Source of the DNA: Caldisericaceae bacterium
GTDB taxonomy: Bacteria; Caldisericota; Caldisericia; Caldisericales; Caldisericaceae
Length of the DNA: 64,000 bases
Assembly: GCA_027023025.1 (NCBI GenBank)
Contig: JALVXB010000025.1
Span: 48,013 to 112,012 of the forward strand
Reading direction: 5' to 3'
The position numbers and the translations under genes were made by a program. Positions within the stretch are counted from its first letter, which is position 1. Every line of letters begins with the position of its first letter. The notes under the pieces were generated by a model. That model had not been told where the DNA came from. It saw only the letters and a list, made by a program, of their open reading frames with translations, and did no database searches. This document shows positions 43,212-51,721 of the stretch, in pieces.

Positions 43212-43541
43212 TTAATAGACTTTGTGCCCCGGTGGCACGGGCTTCTGGGGCACGAGCAGTACCACTTTTCCTTCTGCGTCGTTTACTCCCAGCACTAGAA
43301 CTTCTGAAATAAATTTCCCTATTTGTTTTGGTTTAAGGTTTGTTACTGCCACGATTTCCATACCTACTAATTTTTCTGGGGAGTAAAGTTCGGTAATTTG
43401 AGCACTTGACTTCTTGATGCCTAATGGGCCGAAGTCTATCCACAGCTTAATTGCAGGCTTCTTTGCTCCAATAAATCTTTCTGCTTTTATAATTTTGCCT
43501 ACTCTTATTTCAGCTCTATCAAAAATATTTTCACTCTGCAT
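43212..43541 (-). CDS. csaA: CsaA-like tRNA-binding domain protein
   Basis: A 109-residue single OB-fold protein of the EMAP/Trbp111/CsaA family. FDRAEIRVGKIIKAERF, LWIDFGPLGIKKSSAQIT and VTNLKPKQIGKFISEVLVLG match the CsaA type, described as a chaperone-like, export-related protein and a dimeric tRNA-binding module. ATG 43541 gives the usual 110-residue length; TTG 43550 is in frame. It overlaps the pepT end by 11 nt. The final codons also encode a GC-rich hairpin. Confidence 0.88.
   Translation of the reverse strand: MQSENIFDRAEIRVGKIIKAERFIGAKKPAIKLWIDFGPLGIKKSSAQITELYSPEKLVGMEIVAVTNLKPKQIGKFISEVLVLGVNDAEGKVVLLVPQKPVPPGHKVY
43224..43253 (+). terminator. GC-rich hairpin at the rpoD/csaA convergent junction
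   Basis: GTGCCCC (43224-43230) and GGGGCAC (43247-43253) can pair around a 16-nt loop; GTGCC/GGCAC (43224-43238) is an alternative smaller stem. It lies about 20 nt after the rpoD stop, inside the last codons of csaA. No T tract follows on the plus strand, so it may only pause or protect the mRNA end. Confidence 0.4.
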
Positions 43542-44766
43542 ACTTTTCAAAATTTGTAAATTCTTTAATGATTCCGATAATTACCTCTACTGCCTTTTCC
43601 ATTGATGGAATTGGGATGTATTCAAATATACTGTGTGCATTGTGTCCGCCAGTAAAAATATTTGGAGTGGGTATACCCATGAACGATAATCTTGCACCGT
43701 CTGTCCCCCCGCGAATTGGTTCTACTTTGGGCTGAATTCCTACGCTTTTCATTACGCTAATTGGTATTCGTACGACCTCGGGATATAGGTCTACAATTTC
43801 CTTCATATTGTAGTAAGAGTCTTTTAATTCGTATTTTACTGTATTCTTGCCATATTTTCCATTAATAAATGATGCACTTTCCTTTATGCTGTTTTTCATA
43901 GATTCGAATTCTTTCTTAAAGAAGCTTCGTATTAATAACTTTACTTCTGCGCTGTCCACAGTGCCATCGAAGTTATGGATGTGGAAAAAGCCTTCGTATC
44001 CTGCCGTGAATTCTGGAGATTTATTACATGGCAGTAAAGATAATAGTTCCATTCCTATTTTGATAGCGTTTTTCATTTTGTTTTTGGCGACTCCCGGGTG
44101 AATACTGGAACCTGTAATTTTGTATTGGGCTGTTGCTGCATTAAAATTTTCGTATTCAAAACCGCCTATTGCTCTACCGTCTATTGTATATGCATAGTCT
44201 ACATTGAACTTTTTAATGTCAAATTTATCCATTCCTCTGCCAATTTCTTCATCCGGGGTGAATGCTATCATAATATCTCCATGCTTTATCTCTGGGTGTG
44301 AAGTTATATATTCAATTGCAGTAACAATTTCGGCTATTCCTGCTTTATCGTCTGCACCCAGTAGCGTGGTGCCGTCTGTTACTATGATGTCCTGCCCTTT
44401 GTAAGCCTTAATGCACGGGAATTCTTCTACTTTTAATACGATGTGTTTCTTTTTGTTCAGGACGATATCTTTTCCGTCATACTTTTCTATTATTGAAGGT
44501 TTTACATTCTCTCCAGGGGCATCTGGAGCAGTATCGAGGTGCGCAATAAAACCGACAGGAGGAGTATCTTCCACATTTCCGTTTATTTTGCAATACAGAT
44601 ATCCGTGTTTATCTATCTCTGGCTTCAAGCCCAGTGTTTCTAATTCGCTAGCGATAATTCTGGCTAACTCGAACTCGTTTTTGTTGCTGGGCATAGTTTT
44701 TTCGTTTTCGTTTGATTGTGTATTTATTTTTGCGTATCTTATAAATCTCTCCACAAGGTTTTTCAT
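43531..44766 (-). CDS. pepT: peptidase T (tripeptide aminopeptidase)
   Basis: PepT of 411 residues, an M20 di-zinc peptidase removing the N-terminal residue of tripeptides. VGFIAHLDTAPDAPG holds the first metal His-x-Asp, GTTLLGADDKAGIAEIV the bridging Asp, AFTPDEEIGRGMDKF the catalytic Glu-Glu, YTIDGRAIGGFEYENFNAA the dimerisation region, and GGTDGARLSFMGIPTPNIFTGGHNAHS the last metal His. AAAGGAGAAAG precedes the ATG. It shares an mRNA with csaA. Confidence 0.95.
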   Translation of the reverse strand: MKNLVERFIRYAKINTQSNENEKTMPSNKNEFELARIIASELETLGLKPEIDKHGYLYCKINGNVEDTPPVGFIAHLDTAPDAPGENVKPSIIEKYDGKDIVLNKKKHIVLKVEEFPCIKAYKGQDIIVTDGTTLLGADDKAGIAEIVTAIEYITSHPEIKHGDIMIAFTPDEEIGRGMDKFDIKKFNVDYAYTIDGRAIGGFEYENFNAATAQYKITGSSIHPGVAKNKMKNAIKIGMELLSLLPCNKSPEFTAGYEGFFHIHNFDGTVDSAEVKLLIRSFFKKEFESMKNSIKESASFINGKYGKNTVKYELKDSYYNMKEIVDLYPEVVRIPISVMKSVGIQPKVEPIRGGTDGARLSFMGIPTPNIFTGGHNAHSIFEYIPIPSMEKAVEVIIGIIKEFTNFEKYAE

Positions 44767-44836
44767 TTCTTTCTCCTTTTCCTTAGTTGTTCTTTTAAGA
44801 AATTATATATGTGACTCTATAATTTTGAAAGTGATT

Positions 44837-44864
44837 TTCAAATTTTAAACCTAAAGGGTATAAT
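44837..44864 (+). promoter_or_regulatory. promoter of the lipoprotein gene
   Basis: TTCAAA (44837-44842), 16-nt spacer, TATAAT (44859-44864), about 30 nt before the ATG at 44895. An imperfect dyad TTGAAA/TTTTCAA overlaps the -35. Confidence 0.55.
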
Positions 44865-44894
44865 GTAAACAAATTCTAAATGGGGGATGATTTT

Positions 44895-46067
44895 ATGGCC
44901 AAGAAAAGATTGGTAGTTGCAGCTATTTTGCTGACTTTTCTGCTTAGCGTATTTGTTGGATGTTCTCCGAAAAAAGAGAATAATTCTTCAGTAAATTCTA
45001 ATCAAAATCATTCAGGTAGTAGCACAGTTGCTGGTGTAAAATGCTTTTCTGTGGGGAAGACATTCAGTATAAATGGGGGTCTGTTCAGGGTGGATAAAGT
45101 AGAGAAAGTTGACAGGATCAAGAGTAATTTTTCTGGTGGATACTACAGGCCAAAAAATGGAAAGTTTCTTGTTGTTTACTATACATTTAAGGGCAATGGA
45201 CATTCTGGCGCTTTCAATACCGATTCAATCAGAATAAAAATAAATGGAAAGTTGTTTGCGCCTTCCTCTGATGTTGACATTGCTACTGATTATGCTCACC
45301 AAAAAGGCGTGTCACCTCTTAACTTTGCTTTGTGGTCGAATAAAAGTTCAAAAAAGTTTCTTGATGTATATGATATTCCTGAAACTGATACACTATCTAT
45401 TTGTTGGCTTGGAAGTAAAAATGGGAAGACAGTTGAGATTGCTGAGGTAAAAGTGGATAATTTGAAAAATGCAAGTCAGAGTTATGCCTATCAGTATGCT
45501 TTAGCTAAGGATTGGATGCAGATTGCGTTAAAGGAAGCCCGTTCCTGGCATAGCGACCTCCATATGTATATGATTCAGGGGAGTAATGTTTCTGTTGCCG
45601 AGTCGGTGGATTTTGCAGATGGTAGATATAAGCCAGAGAAATTGAAGCTTGCGCCTACCGATGGCAGAGCGCTTTACTGGGAATATTACTTTATTTCTCC
45701 ATCGGATAAAAATTATCTGTACATCGTTGAAATATCTGATGGAAAAGTATTAAAAAGCAAAAAGTCCGGCATTGCTGCGTTATTTGTTTCACCCAAAGAG
45801 ATGCTTTTACCTACCCAAATAAAACTCGACAGCAAAGATGCAGTAAACATTGCGAAAAATGTTTTCAACTCAAGCAGCGCATTTGACAAAACAAACGGTC
45901 TCCTTATTAAGTATGTGTTTAGCTACCCGCTTGAGTTTAAGGGAAGTAATGGTAAACATATCCCTGTATGGACTGTTGAGATGACGACCTTCTCAAAAAA
46001 TTACTTTAAGGTTTATATTAATGCGAATACGGGTGAAGTCTTAAAGAAATATATTAAAGAAAGTTGA
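44895..46067 (+). CDS. lipoprotein with DUF4352-like and PepSY-like domains
   Basis: A 390-residue lipoprotein. The signal peptide (MAKKRLVVAAILLTFLLSVFVGC) ends in a lipobox with Cys at about residue 23, followed by a Ser/Asn-rich linker. Residues about 50-160 resemble DUF4352 (VGKTFSINGGLFRVDKVEKVDR, GKFLVVYYTFKGNG), an immunoglobulin-like extracytoplasmic domain. The C-terminal part (about 170-390) ends YFKVYINANTGEVLKKY, a PepSY-like signature. Function is unknown; it may sense or inhibit proteases in the envelope. ATG 44895 follows GGGGGA by 7 nt; ATG 44880 is also in frame. Confidence 0.75.
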   Translation: MAKKRLVVAAILLTFLLSVFVGCSPKKENNSSVNSNQNHSGSSTVAGVKCFSVGKTFSINGGLFRVDKVEKVDRIKSNFSGGYYRPKNGKFLVVYYTFKGNGHSGAFNTDSIRIKINGKLFAPSSDVDIATDYAHQKGVSPLNFALWSNKSSKKFLDVYDIPETDTLSICWLGSKNGKTVEIAEVKVDNLKNASQSYAYQYALAKDWMQIALKEARSWHSDLHMYMIQGSNVSVAESVDFADGRYKPEKLKLAPTDGRALYWEYYFISPSDKNYLYIVEISDGKVLKSKKSGIAALFVSPKEMLLPTQIKLDSKDAVNIAKNVFNSSSAFDKTNGLLIKYVFSYPLEFKGSNGKHIPVWTVEMTTFSKNYFKVYINANTGEVLKKYIKES

Positions 46068-46135
46068 AGGCTATTTTTATTTTGGGCATTTAATTATATC
46101 ATACAAATATAAACGATAATTTATAGGAGGTATGT

Positions 46136-46867
46136 ATGGCTGAATTCCATATTAGATGTGAAAAAGAAGACATCGCAGAGTACATTATGCTGGTGGGCAA
46201 TCCACAGCGAGCGGAAAGGGTTTCTCACCTTTTGGAGAATGCAAAACTCGTCAACGAATACAGATTACTCTATGTTTATACGGGTACATACAAAGGAGAG
46301 CGGATTACAATTGCAACTACTGGAATGGGTGCACCGTCTACTGCAATTGTGCTCGAAGAACTTATACATCTTGGAGGCAAAGTTTTTATACGCGTTGGTT
46401 CAGCGGGAGGCATTGATCCAAAATTAACTGTAGGGGATGTTGTAATTGCAACTGCAAGCGTGCGTGACGATGGCACAACGCCTGCTTATTTGCGTACTAC
46501 TTTTCCTGCAGTCGCCGATTTTGATGTTCTTAAAACGATGGTGGAAGTCGGAAAGTCTATAAAGAAAGATGTTTCCTATGGAGTGGTTATTTCTGAAGAC
46601 CCGTTCTACATACCGTATAGTAAAGAAGAAATGGAGAAATTTGCACAGAGTGGTGTTAAGGCAATAGAAATGGAAAGTGGCTGTGTGTTTATCGTTTCTC
46701 AGTTCAGAGGCGTTAAAGCAGGTGCTGTATTTGGTCTGGATGGAAATGTCTATCTAAACAAAATAAAGCCAGCAGGAACCGAAGATATTTACAAAAAGGG
46801 AGAGGATATTGCGATAAAGATAGGGCTTGAATCACTTTATACGCTGTCAAAGGAAGGAATTAAATGA
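46136..46867 (+). CDS. nucleoside phosphorylase, uridine phosphorylase-like
   Basis: A 243-residue NP-I family phosphorylase. VGNPQRAERVSHLL is the phosphate-binding start (GDPxR in most members), TTGMGAPSTAIVLEELIHLGGKVFIRVGSAGGI is the family signature, and AIEMESGCVFIVS provides the ribose-binding Met-Glu-Ser. It cleaves nucleosides to base and ribose-1-phosphate. Uridine phosphorylase is favoured because the next gene is psuG, which feeds uracil salvage; a purine nucleoside phosphorylase is possible. AGGAGG precedes ATG. It overlaps psuG by 4 nt. Confidence 0.85.
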   Translation: MAEFHIRCEKEDIAEYIMLVGNPQRAERVSHLLENAKLVNEYRLLYVYTGTYKGERITIATTGMGAPSTAIVLEELIHLGGKVFIRVGSAGGIDPKLTVGDVVIATASVRDDGTTPAYLRTTFPAVADFDVLKTMVEVGKSIKKDVSYGVVISEDPFYIPYSKEEMEKFAQSGVKAIEMESGCVFIVSQFRGVKAGAVFGLDGNVYLNKIKPAGTEDIYKKGEDIAIKIGLESLYTLSKEGIK

Positions 46868-47754
46868 TTATTAGAAAAGATGTATTAGACGCAATTAAAA
46901 AAGATACGCCTATTGTTGCGCTGGAAAGTACGATCATTGCACACGGCATGCCGTATCCTAAGAATGTAGAAATTGCACTGGAAGTTGAAGAGGAAGTGAG
47001 AAAAGAGGGTGTTGTTCCTGCAACAATTGCCGTAATAAACGGAGAAATAATAATAGGCCTTACGAGAGAGGAAATCGAATACATTGGTAAGGCAAAAGGC
47101 GTGATGAAACTCTCTACCAGAGAGATATCCTATTGTGTTGCTATGAAAAAAGACGGTGCAACGACTGTATCGGCAACATCGTATCTTGCAAAACTTGCTG
47201 GAATTTCAGTTTTTGCAACCGGTGGAATAGGCGGAGTTCATAGAGGTGCATCAGAAACATTTGACATCTCGAGGGATCTGGACGAACTTTCGCAGACAAA
47301 TATTATTGTTGTTTCTGCAGGTGCAAAGTCCATTTTGGATCTTCCAAAGACGCTTGAATATCTGGAAACAAAGGGTGTTCTCGTTGTTGGTTTTGGGACG
47401 GACGAGTTCCCCGCCTTTTATACGAGAAAGTCCGGGCTTACCGTTCCAAAAGTGCAGTCAGAAACAGATGTTGCAAGGATATATGCAGAGAAAGACAGAA
47501 TTGGCGTTAAAAGTGCAATACTCGTTGCAAATCCCATTCCTCAAGAATACGAGGTTGAAAAGAACATTGTTGATGAGTGGATTGACCAGGCTGTTAAAGA
47601 AGCAAGTGAACAAGGGATTAAAGGTAAAGCACTTACGCCATTTTTGCTGTCCAGAATAGTAGAGATTAGTAAGGGAAAGGCACTGTCTGCAAATATTGAA
47701 CTCGTAAAGAATAACGCTCGTGTTGCTGCAAGAATCGCCAGGGCTATGCATTAG
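46864..47754 (+). CDS. psuG: pseudouridine-5'-phosphate glycosidase
   Basis: PsuG of 296 residues, converting pseudouridine-5'-phosphate and water reversibly to uracil and ribose-5-phosphate. VALESTIIAHGMPYPKNVE, VVPATIAVINGEIIIGLT, GATTVSATSYLAKLAGISVFATGGIGGVHRGA and the ILVANPIPQEYEVEK segment are all typical. The kinase PsuK is not adjacent; the upstream phosphorylase suggests a nucleoside-breakdown unit. Confidence 0.95.
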   Translation: MIIRKDVLDAIKKDTPIVALESTIIAHGMPYPKNVEIALEVEEEVRKEGVVPATIAVINGEIIIGLTREEIEYIGKAKGVMKLSTREISYCVAMKKDGATTVSATSYLAKLAGISVFATGGIGGVHRGASETFDISRDLDELSQTNIIVVSAGAKSILDLPKTLEYLETKGVLVVGFGTDEFPAFYTRKSGLTVPKVQSETDVARIYAEKDRIGVKSAILVANPIPQEYEVEKNIVDEWIDQAVKEASEQGIKGKALTPFLLSRIVEISKGKALSANIELVKNNARVAARIARAMH

Positions 47755-47757
47755 GGG

Positions 47758-48486
47758 ATGGATTGGACCAGGCAATATTTTGACGAAGTTTATTTAAAGT
47801 ATTTTCTGGAAAAGCAGAGCGAAGAGTTAACTGAAAAACAGGTAGATTTTATTGCTCGATTTTTTGGTAAAGACTCTCGTTTGCTTGATGCTGGGTGCGG
47901 CATAGGTAGGCACAGTATAAAATTAGGGGAGAGGGGATTTGAGGTTCTTGGGATTGACTCCTCTCCTCTTTACATTGAAATTGCCAGAAAAAAAGTTCAA
48001 GAAAGAAATTTAAACAATGTAAAGTGTGAAGTAGCGGATCTGAGGGATTTGCACTTCAAAGATACTTTTAGCGGCGTTATTAGTATGTGGTCGTCGTTTG
48101 GTTATTTTGACGATAAAACAAACGAGAAAATTTTACATTCTTTTTTTAAGGCATTAGTCCGCAAGGGGAAGATTATAATTGATATAGAAAACAGAGATTA
48201 CATTTTAAAGTACTTTATACGCGAAACATTCCGCGAGAAAGGCGGCGTTTTTATAATGGAAAGGCGAAGATTTCATCCTTTGACTTCTATTGTTACCACG
48301 CATAGGTATATAGTGGGCAAAGATATAAGGAAGGATTATATACGCCATATCAGGATATATTCAGCTACGGAAATGATAAATCTATTTGAACGTGTGGGCT
48401 TTATCAATTTAAAAGTATTTGGAGATTACGATTTTTCTAAATTTTCCGAACATTCAAAAAGAATCATCATCGTCGGCGAAAAATAG
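47758..48486 (+). CDS. class I SAM-dependent methyltransferase
   Basis: A 242-residue methyltransferase. SAM-binding motif I is LLDAGCGIGRHSIKLGERGFEVLGIDSSPLYIEIARKK in parts (about 42-80), motif II VKCEVADLRDLHF, and motif III region FSGVISMWSSFGYFDD. The N terminus MDWTRQYFDEVYLKYF resembles small-molecule methyltransferases with a W-x-x-x-YF start. The substrate is unknown. It follows psuG by 3 nt; the putative ribosome site TAGGGG is unusually close to ATG 47758, so translation may depend on coupling. Confidence 0.8.
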   Translation: MDWTRQYFDEVYLKYFLEKQSEELTEKQVDFIARFFGKDSRLLDAGCGIGRHSIKLGERGFEVLGIDSSPLYIEIARKKVQERNLNNVKCEVADLRDLHFKDTFSGVISMWSSFGYFDDKTNEKILHSFFKALVRKGKIIIDIENRDYILKYFIRETFREKGGVFIMERRRFHPLTSIVTTHRYIVGKDIRKDYIRHIRIYSATEMINLFERVGFINLKVFGDYDFSKFSEHSKRIIIVGEK

Positions 48487-48505
48487 ATAACTCTCTTATT
48501 TTCTA

Positions 48506-48533
48506 TTGACACACGGGATAAATGAATTAAAAT
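48506..48533 (+). promoter_or_regulatory. promoter of the suf operon
   Basis: Consensus TTGACA (48506-48511), 16-nt spacer, TAAAAT (48528-48533), 36 nt before ATG 48570. A candidate target of the Rrf2 regulator encoded in the operon. Confidence 0.65.
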
Positions 48534-48569
48534 ATAACCAGGTATGTAATATTAATTGGAGGCATGCTA

Positions 48570-49316
48570 ATGGAAGAAATTCTAAAAGTTGTTGATTTAT
48601 ATTTAAAAAAGGGTAACAAAGAAATTATCAAAAATTTTAATATTACCGTAGAGCGAGGCTCAATCTCAGTCGTTTTAGGAGTAAACGGTGCAGGAAAGAG
48701 TTCGCTTGCTTATGTGCTGATGGGTCTTAGCGGATACAAACCTGATAAAGGAAAGATATTTTTTAAGGGCATTGATATTACCGATAAGACGGTCACTGAA
48801 CGAGCAAAACTCGGTATGACGCTTGCCTGGCAGACGCCTGCTTCTTTCGAAGGCCTTACTGTAAGAGATTACATTCAAATAGGGATGAAGAATAAATCTG
48901 TTGCGCTTGTGAAAGAAGCGCTCGAGAAGGTTGCGCTTGACCCTATACTATACCTTAATAGGACGGTGGATAAATCTTTAAGCGGTGGAGAAAGGAAACG
49001 CATTGAGCTTGCTGCGGTGTATGCTATGCATCCAGAACTCGTTATTCTTGACGAACCGGATTCTGGTATTGATATTCTTTCTCTGGAAAAAATTAAAAAA
49101 CTTATTGTTGATTTTAAAGAAACGGGTTCTACTGTTTTACTGATCACGCACAGAGACGAAGTTGCAGAGATTGCAGATACTGCTTTCCTTATGTGTAGCG
49201 GCGAGATCATAAATCAAGGCTCACCTGCGGAAATTTCAAATTTCTTTAAAGATGAATGTAACCACTGCGACCATAAAGGCGTACCTGAAAAAGTAGTTCA
49301 GGAAAATGTGAAATAA
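48570..49316 (+). CDS. sufC: Fe-S cluster assembly ATPase SufC
   Basis: SufC of 248 residues, the ABC-type ATPase of the SufBC(D) scaffold. Walker A GVNGAGKSSLAYVLMG (about 36-51), SLSGGERKRIELAAVYAMHPELVILDEPDSGIDILSLEKI (signature and Walker B, with the SufC-typical DSGID), and THRDEVAE. It follows a consensus promoter. ATG 48570 is chosen since GGAGG ends 7 nt upstream; ATG 48564 is too close. It lacks the usual partners SufS and SufU in this window. Confidence 0.93.
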   Translation: MEEILKVVDLYLKKGNKEIIKNFNITVERGSISVVLGVNGAGKSSLAYVLMGLSGYKPDKGKIFFKGIDITDKTVTERAKLGMTLAWQTPASFEGLTVRDYIQIGMKNKSVALVKEALEKVALDPILYLNRTVDKSLSGGERKRIELAAVYAMHPELVILDEPDSGIDILSLEKIKKLIVDFKETGSTVLLITHRDEVAEIADTAFLMCSGEIINQGSPAEISNFFKDECNHCDHKGVPEKVVQENVK

Positions 49317-49331
49317 ACAGGAGGGATAGCT

Positions 49332-50282
49332 ATGGCGACAAAGATTATTGACGAATATGCCGAAATGATGAAAGCATACGAACAAAGTGGGGGGAATGTG
49401 GGAGAATTTTCTAATCCCAATGTCCCTTCAATTGTAATAAGTGGAAATAAAGTATTGGGCAAAAATGAGGTAAAAGGCCTTATAATAGAACCGACGCCTA
49501 CAAAAGATGGCGTAGATGTAAAAATTACGGTAAAGAAAGGCACAAAAATCCTGTATCCTATGGCTTTGTGTTTTGGCGTTCTTCCTAAAGAGGGTGTACA
49601 GATAATAAACATGGAGGCTTATATAGAAGACGAGGCTGGTATGAATGCAGTATCTCATTGTGTATTCCCGAATGCAGAACACATAGTACATAAGATGAAT
49701 TATAAAGTACATCTTGGAAACCACAGTTTTTTCAGATATAAAGAGATCCACTTTCATGGAGACAAAGGCGGTGTAGAAGTCGTCCCTTATACGGAAGGTG
49801 AAGTTGGAGAGAATTCTTACTTTGAGTCCACTTTCACATTAAAAGAAGGTAGAGTTGGAAAACTCGACATTAAGTACGATGTTGATGTAAAAAAGGGAGG
49901 AAAACTGGAACTCTACTCTAAGGTTTGGGCAAAAGGTGACGACGAGGTAAACATTGAAGAAAAAGGAAACTTAAAAGGCGAAGAAGCAAAAGCGCTTATT
50001 AAAAGCAGGGTAGTTTTACAGGATAAATCTCACAGCAAAGTTCTCTCCGTTGTAAATGCTTATGCTCCTTATTCTCGCGGACATGTGGACTGTATGGAAG
50101 TCGTCCAGGATGAATCTGTTGCTGAGGCTGTGCCTATTGTCGGTGTTTCTAATAGTCTTGCAAAGGTAACACACGAAGCCGCAATTGGCTCCCTTGACTC
50201 AAAAGAAATAGAAACCCTTGAAGCGAGAGGGCTTACGGAAGAGGAAGCAATAAAAGCCGTTGTTAGTGGTTTGCTAAAGTAA
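49332..50282 (+). CDS. sufB: SufB/SufD-family Fe-S scaffold protein (single short form)
   Basis: A 316-residue SufB/SufD-like protein, much shorter than full SufB (about 470). The right-handed beta-helix core is seen in repeats such as VHKMNYKVHLGNHSFFRYKEIHFHGD. The C-terminal region SRGHVDCMEVVQDESVAEAVPIVGVSN places a Cys near the SufB cluster-assembly site, and VTHEAAIGSLDSKEIE has the conserved His-Glu. One protein probably does the work of both SufB and SufD as a homodimer on SufC2, as known in archaea and some thermophiles. GGAGGGATAG precedes ATG. Confidence 0.9.
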   Translation: MATKIIDEYAEMMKAYEQSGGNVGEFSNPNVPSIVISGNKVLGKNEVKGLIIEPTPTKDGVDVKITVKKGTKILYPMALCFGVLPKEGVQIINMEAYIEDEAGMNAVSHCVFPNAEHIVHKMNYKVHLGNHSFFRYKEIHFHGDKGGVEVVPYTEGEVGENSYFESTFTLKEGRVGKLDIKYDVDVKKGGKLELYSKVWAKGDDEVNIEEKGNLKGEEAKALIKSRVVLQDKSHSKVLSVVNAYAPYSRGHVDCMEVVQDESVAEAVPIVGVSNSLAKVTHEAAIGSLDSKEIETLEARGLTEEEAIKAVVSGLLK

Positions 50283-50283
50283 T

Positions 50284-50730
50284 ATGCTCGTAACGACAAC
50301 TGAAGGTTATGCCCTTAAGGCTCTTATTTACATTGCTCAAAAGACAGATAAAAGAGCAACTATTAAAGAAATTTCTGAAGCAAATAGAATCTCCTTTCCT
50401 TACATATTAAGAATTTGCGCGAAACTGCGTGCAAGTGGAATTTTAGAAAGTGTTAGAGGAAGGAAAGGCGGATATGTTTTAAAAAAGGACCCAGGTAATA
50501 TTAGCCTTTACGATATAATTCAGGCTGTAGGGAGATCTACTGTCGAGATCCGATGCGAATATGGAAAGCGCAGGGATTTGTCCTGTTACCAGGCAAATTG
50601 CATTTCTGAACTTGCCTGGGCTCTGGTAAAATTAAAGACTGATGAACTGTATAAAAATATAAAGTTAAAAGATTTAATGCCTAGTAGAAAGGAGATTAAA
50701 AATGCCATTAACAAACACACAGGTTATTGA
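50284..50730 (+). CDS. Rrf2-family transcriptional regulator (IscR/SufR-like)
   Basis: A 148-residue winged-helix regulator. EGYALKALIYIAQ, the recognition helix EISEANRISFPYILRICAKLRASGILESVRGRKGGYVL, and a cysteine triad C-x9-C-x4-C (RCEYGKRRDLSCYQANC, about 97-112) that resembles the Fe-S ligands of IscR. It probably senses cluster status and regulates this operon. It starts one nt after the sufB stop with no Shine-Dalgarno and overlaps mrp by 29 nt, so its translation is likely coupled to sufB. Confidence 0.9.
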   Translation: MLVTTTEGYALKALIYIAQKTDKRATIKEISEANRISFPYILRICAKLRASGILESVRGRKGGYVLKKDPGNISLYDIIQAVGRSTVEIRCEYGKRRDLSCYQANCISELAWALVKLKTDELYKNIKLKDLMPSRKEIKNAINKHTGY

Positions 50731-51709
50731 TGTACTAAAAACTACATTTGTTCCTGGGCTTAAAAAACAATTACTTTCAGTTGGTATGTTGAGGGAAGTA
50801 AAGGTACTCGTGGGGCGCGTTGAAATAGCCCTTACCATTCCGAAAATTTCCGAGGAGAATGTAAACAAACTTAAAGAAGTTTTAACCAAACGCATAAAGG
50901 ATCTTGGTGCTGATGAGGTGGAGATCCACATCGATTTTAAGAAAGAGCAAGAAATTAAGTATCCTATTGCGATAGGTTCTGGTAAGGGTGGTGTAGGAAA
51001 GTCTACTGTTTCAGCAAATCTTGCTATAAGTCTTGCAAAATTGGGGTATTCTGTTGGAATTCTGGATGCAGATGTTCACGGTCCGAATATTCCCATTATG
51101 TTTGGAGTGAACGATAGACCTTATTTAAACGAAGATAAGCAGATTATTCCTATTGAGAAGTATAGTGTAAAAATAATGTCACTCGGGTTTTTACTCGAAG
51201 ACCAATCAACTCCCGTTATCTGGAGAGGTCCTCTTGTTACAAAAGCGATTGAACAGCTGTATAACGATGTTGCATGGGGAAAACTGGATTATTTGTTAAT
51301 TGATTTACCCCCTGGAACTGGAGATGCTGCACTCACCGTTACGCAATCGTTACCGCTAAAATTTGGTATCGTCGTAACTACACCACAAAAAGTTGCTGTA
51401 GCAGATGCAAGTAAGTCTCTCCGTATGTTTAAAGAAATGAAGATCCCTGTATTGGGCGTAATAGAAAATATGTCTTACTTTATTTGCCCTCGCTGTGGCG
51501 CAAAGAGCGAGATATTTGGGCACGGTGGCGGAGAACAAATGAGCATGGAAAATGGCGTGCCGTTCCTTGGAAAAGTACCCCTTGAAGTGAAGGTAAGGGA
51601 AGGCGGAGACAAAGGTGTTCCAGCTGCCGCAATGGAAGAAGAAACTGAAACAAAAAAGATGTTTTTACAGATTGCCAAAAAGGTTGTTGAGTTAAGTTTA
51701 AACAAATAG
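50702..51709 (+). CDS. Mrp/ApbC-type Fe-S cluster carrier ATPase
   Basis: A 335-residue Mrp/NBP35-family protein. N-terminal MIP18/DUF59-like domain (about 1-80, lacking the usual DPE motif), then GSGKGGVGKSTVSANLAI (deviant Walker A, about 98-115), DADVHGPNIPIMFG, LLIDLPPGTGDAALTVTQ, and the C-terminal CPRCG that binds the cluster between subunits. It transfers Fe-S clusters to apo-proteins, so it matches its place after sufC-sufB. AAAGGAG precedes ATG 50702. Confidence 0.94.
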   Translation: MPLTNTQVIDVLKTTFVPGLKKQLLSVGMLREVKVLVGRVEIALTIPKISEENVNKLKEVLTKRIKDLGADEVEIHIDFKKEQEIKYPIAIGSGKGGVGKSTVSANLAISLAKLGYSVGILDADVHGPNIPIMFGVNDRPYLNEDKQIIPIEKYSVKIMSLGFLLEDQSTPVIWRGPLVTKAIEQLYNDVAWGKLDYLLIDLPPGTGDAALTVTQSLPLKFGIVVTTPQKVAVADASKSLRMFKEMKIPVLGVIENMSYFICPRCGAKSEIFGHGGGEQMSMENGVPFLGKVPLEVKVREGGDKGVPAAAMEEETETKKMFLQIAKKVVELSLNK

Positions 51710-51721
51710 GAGATGATGAGG

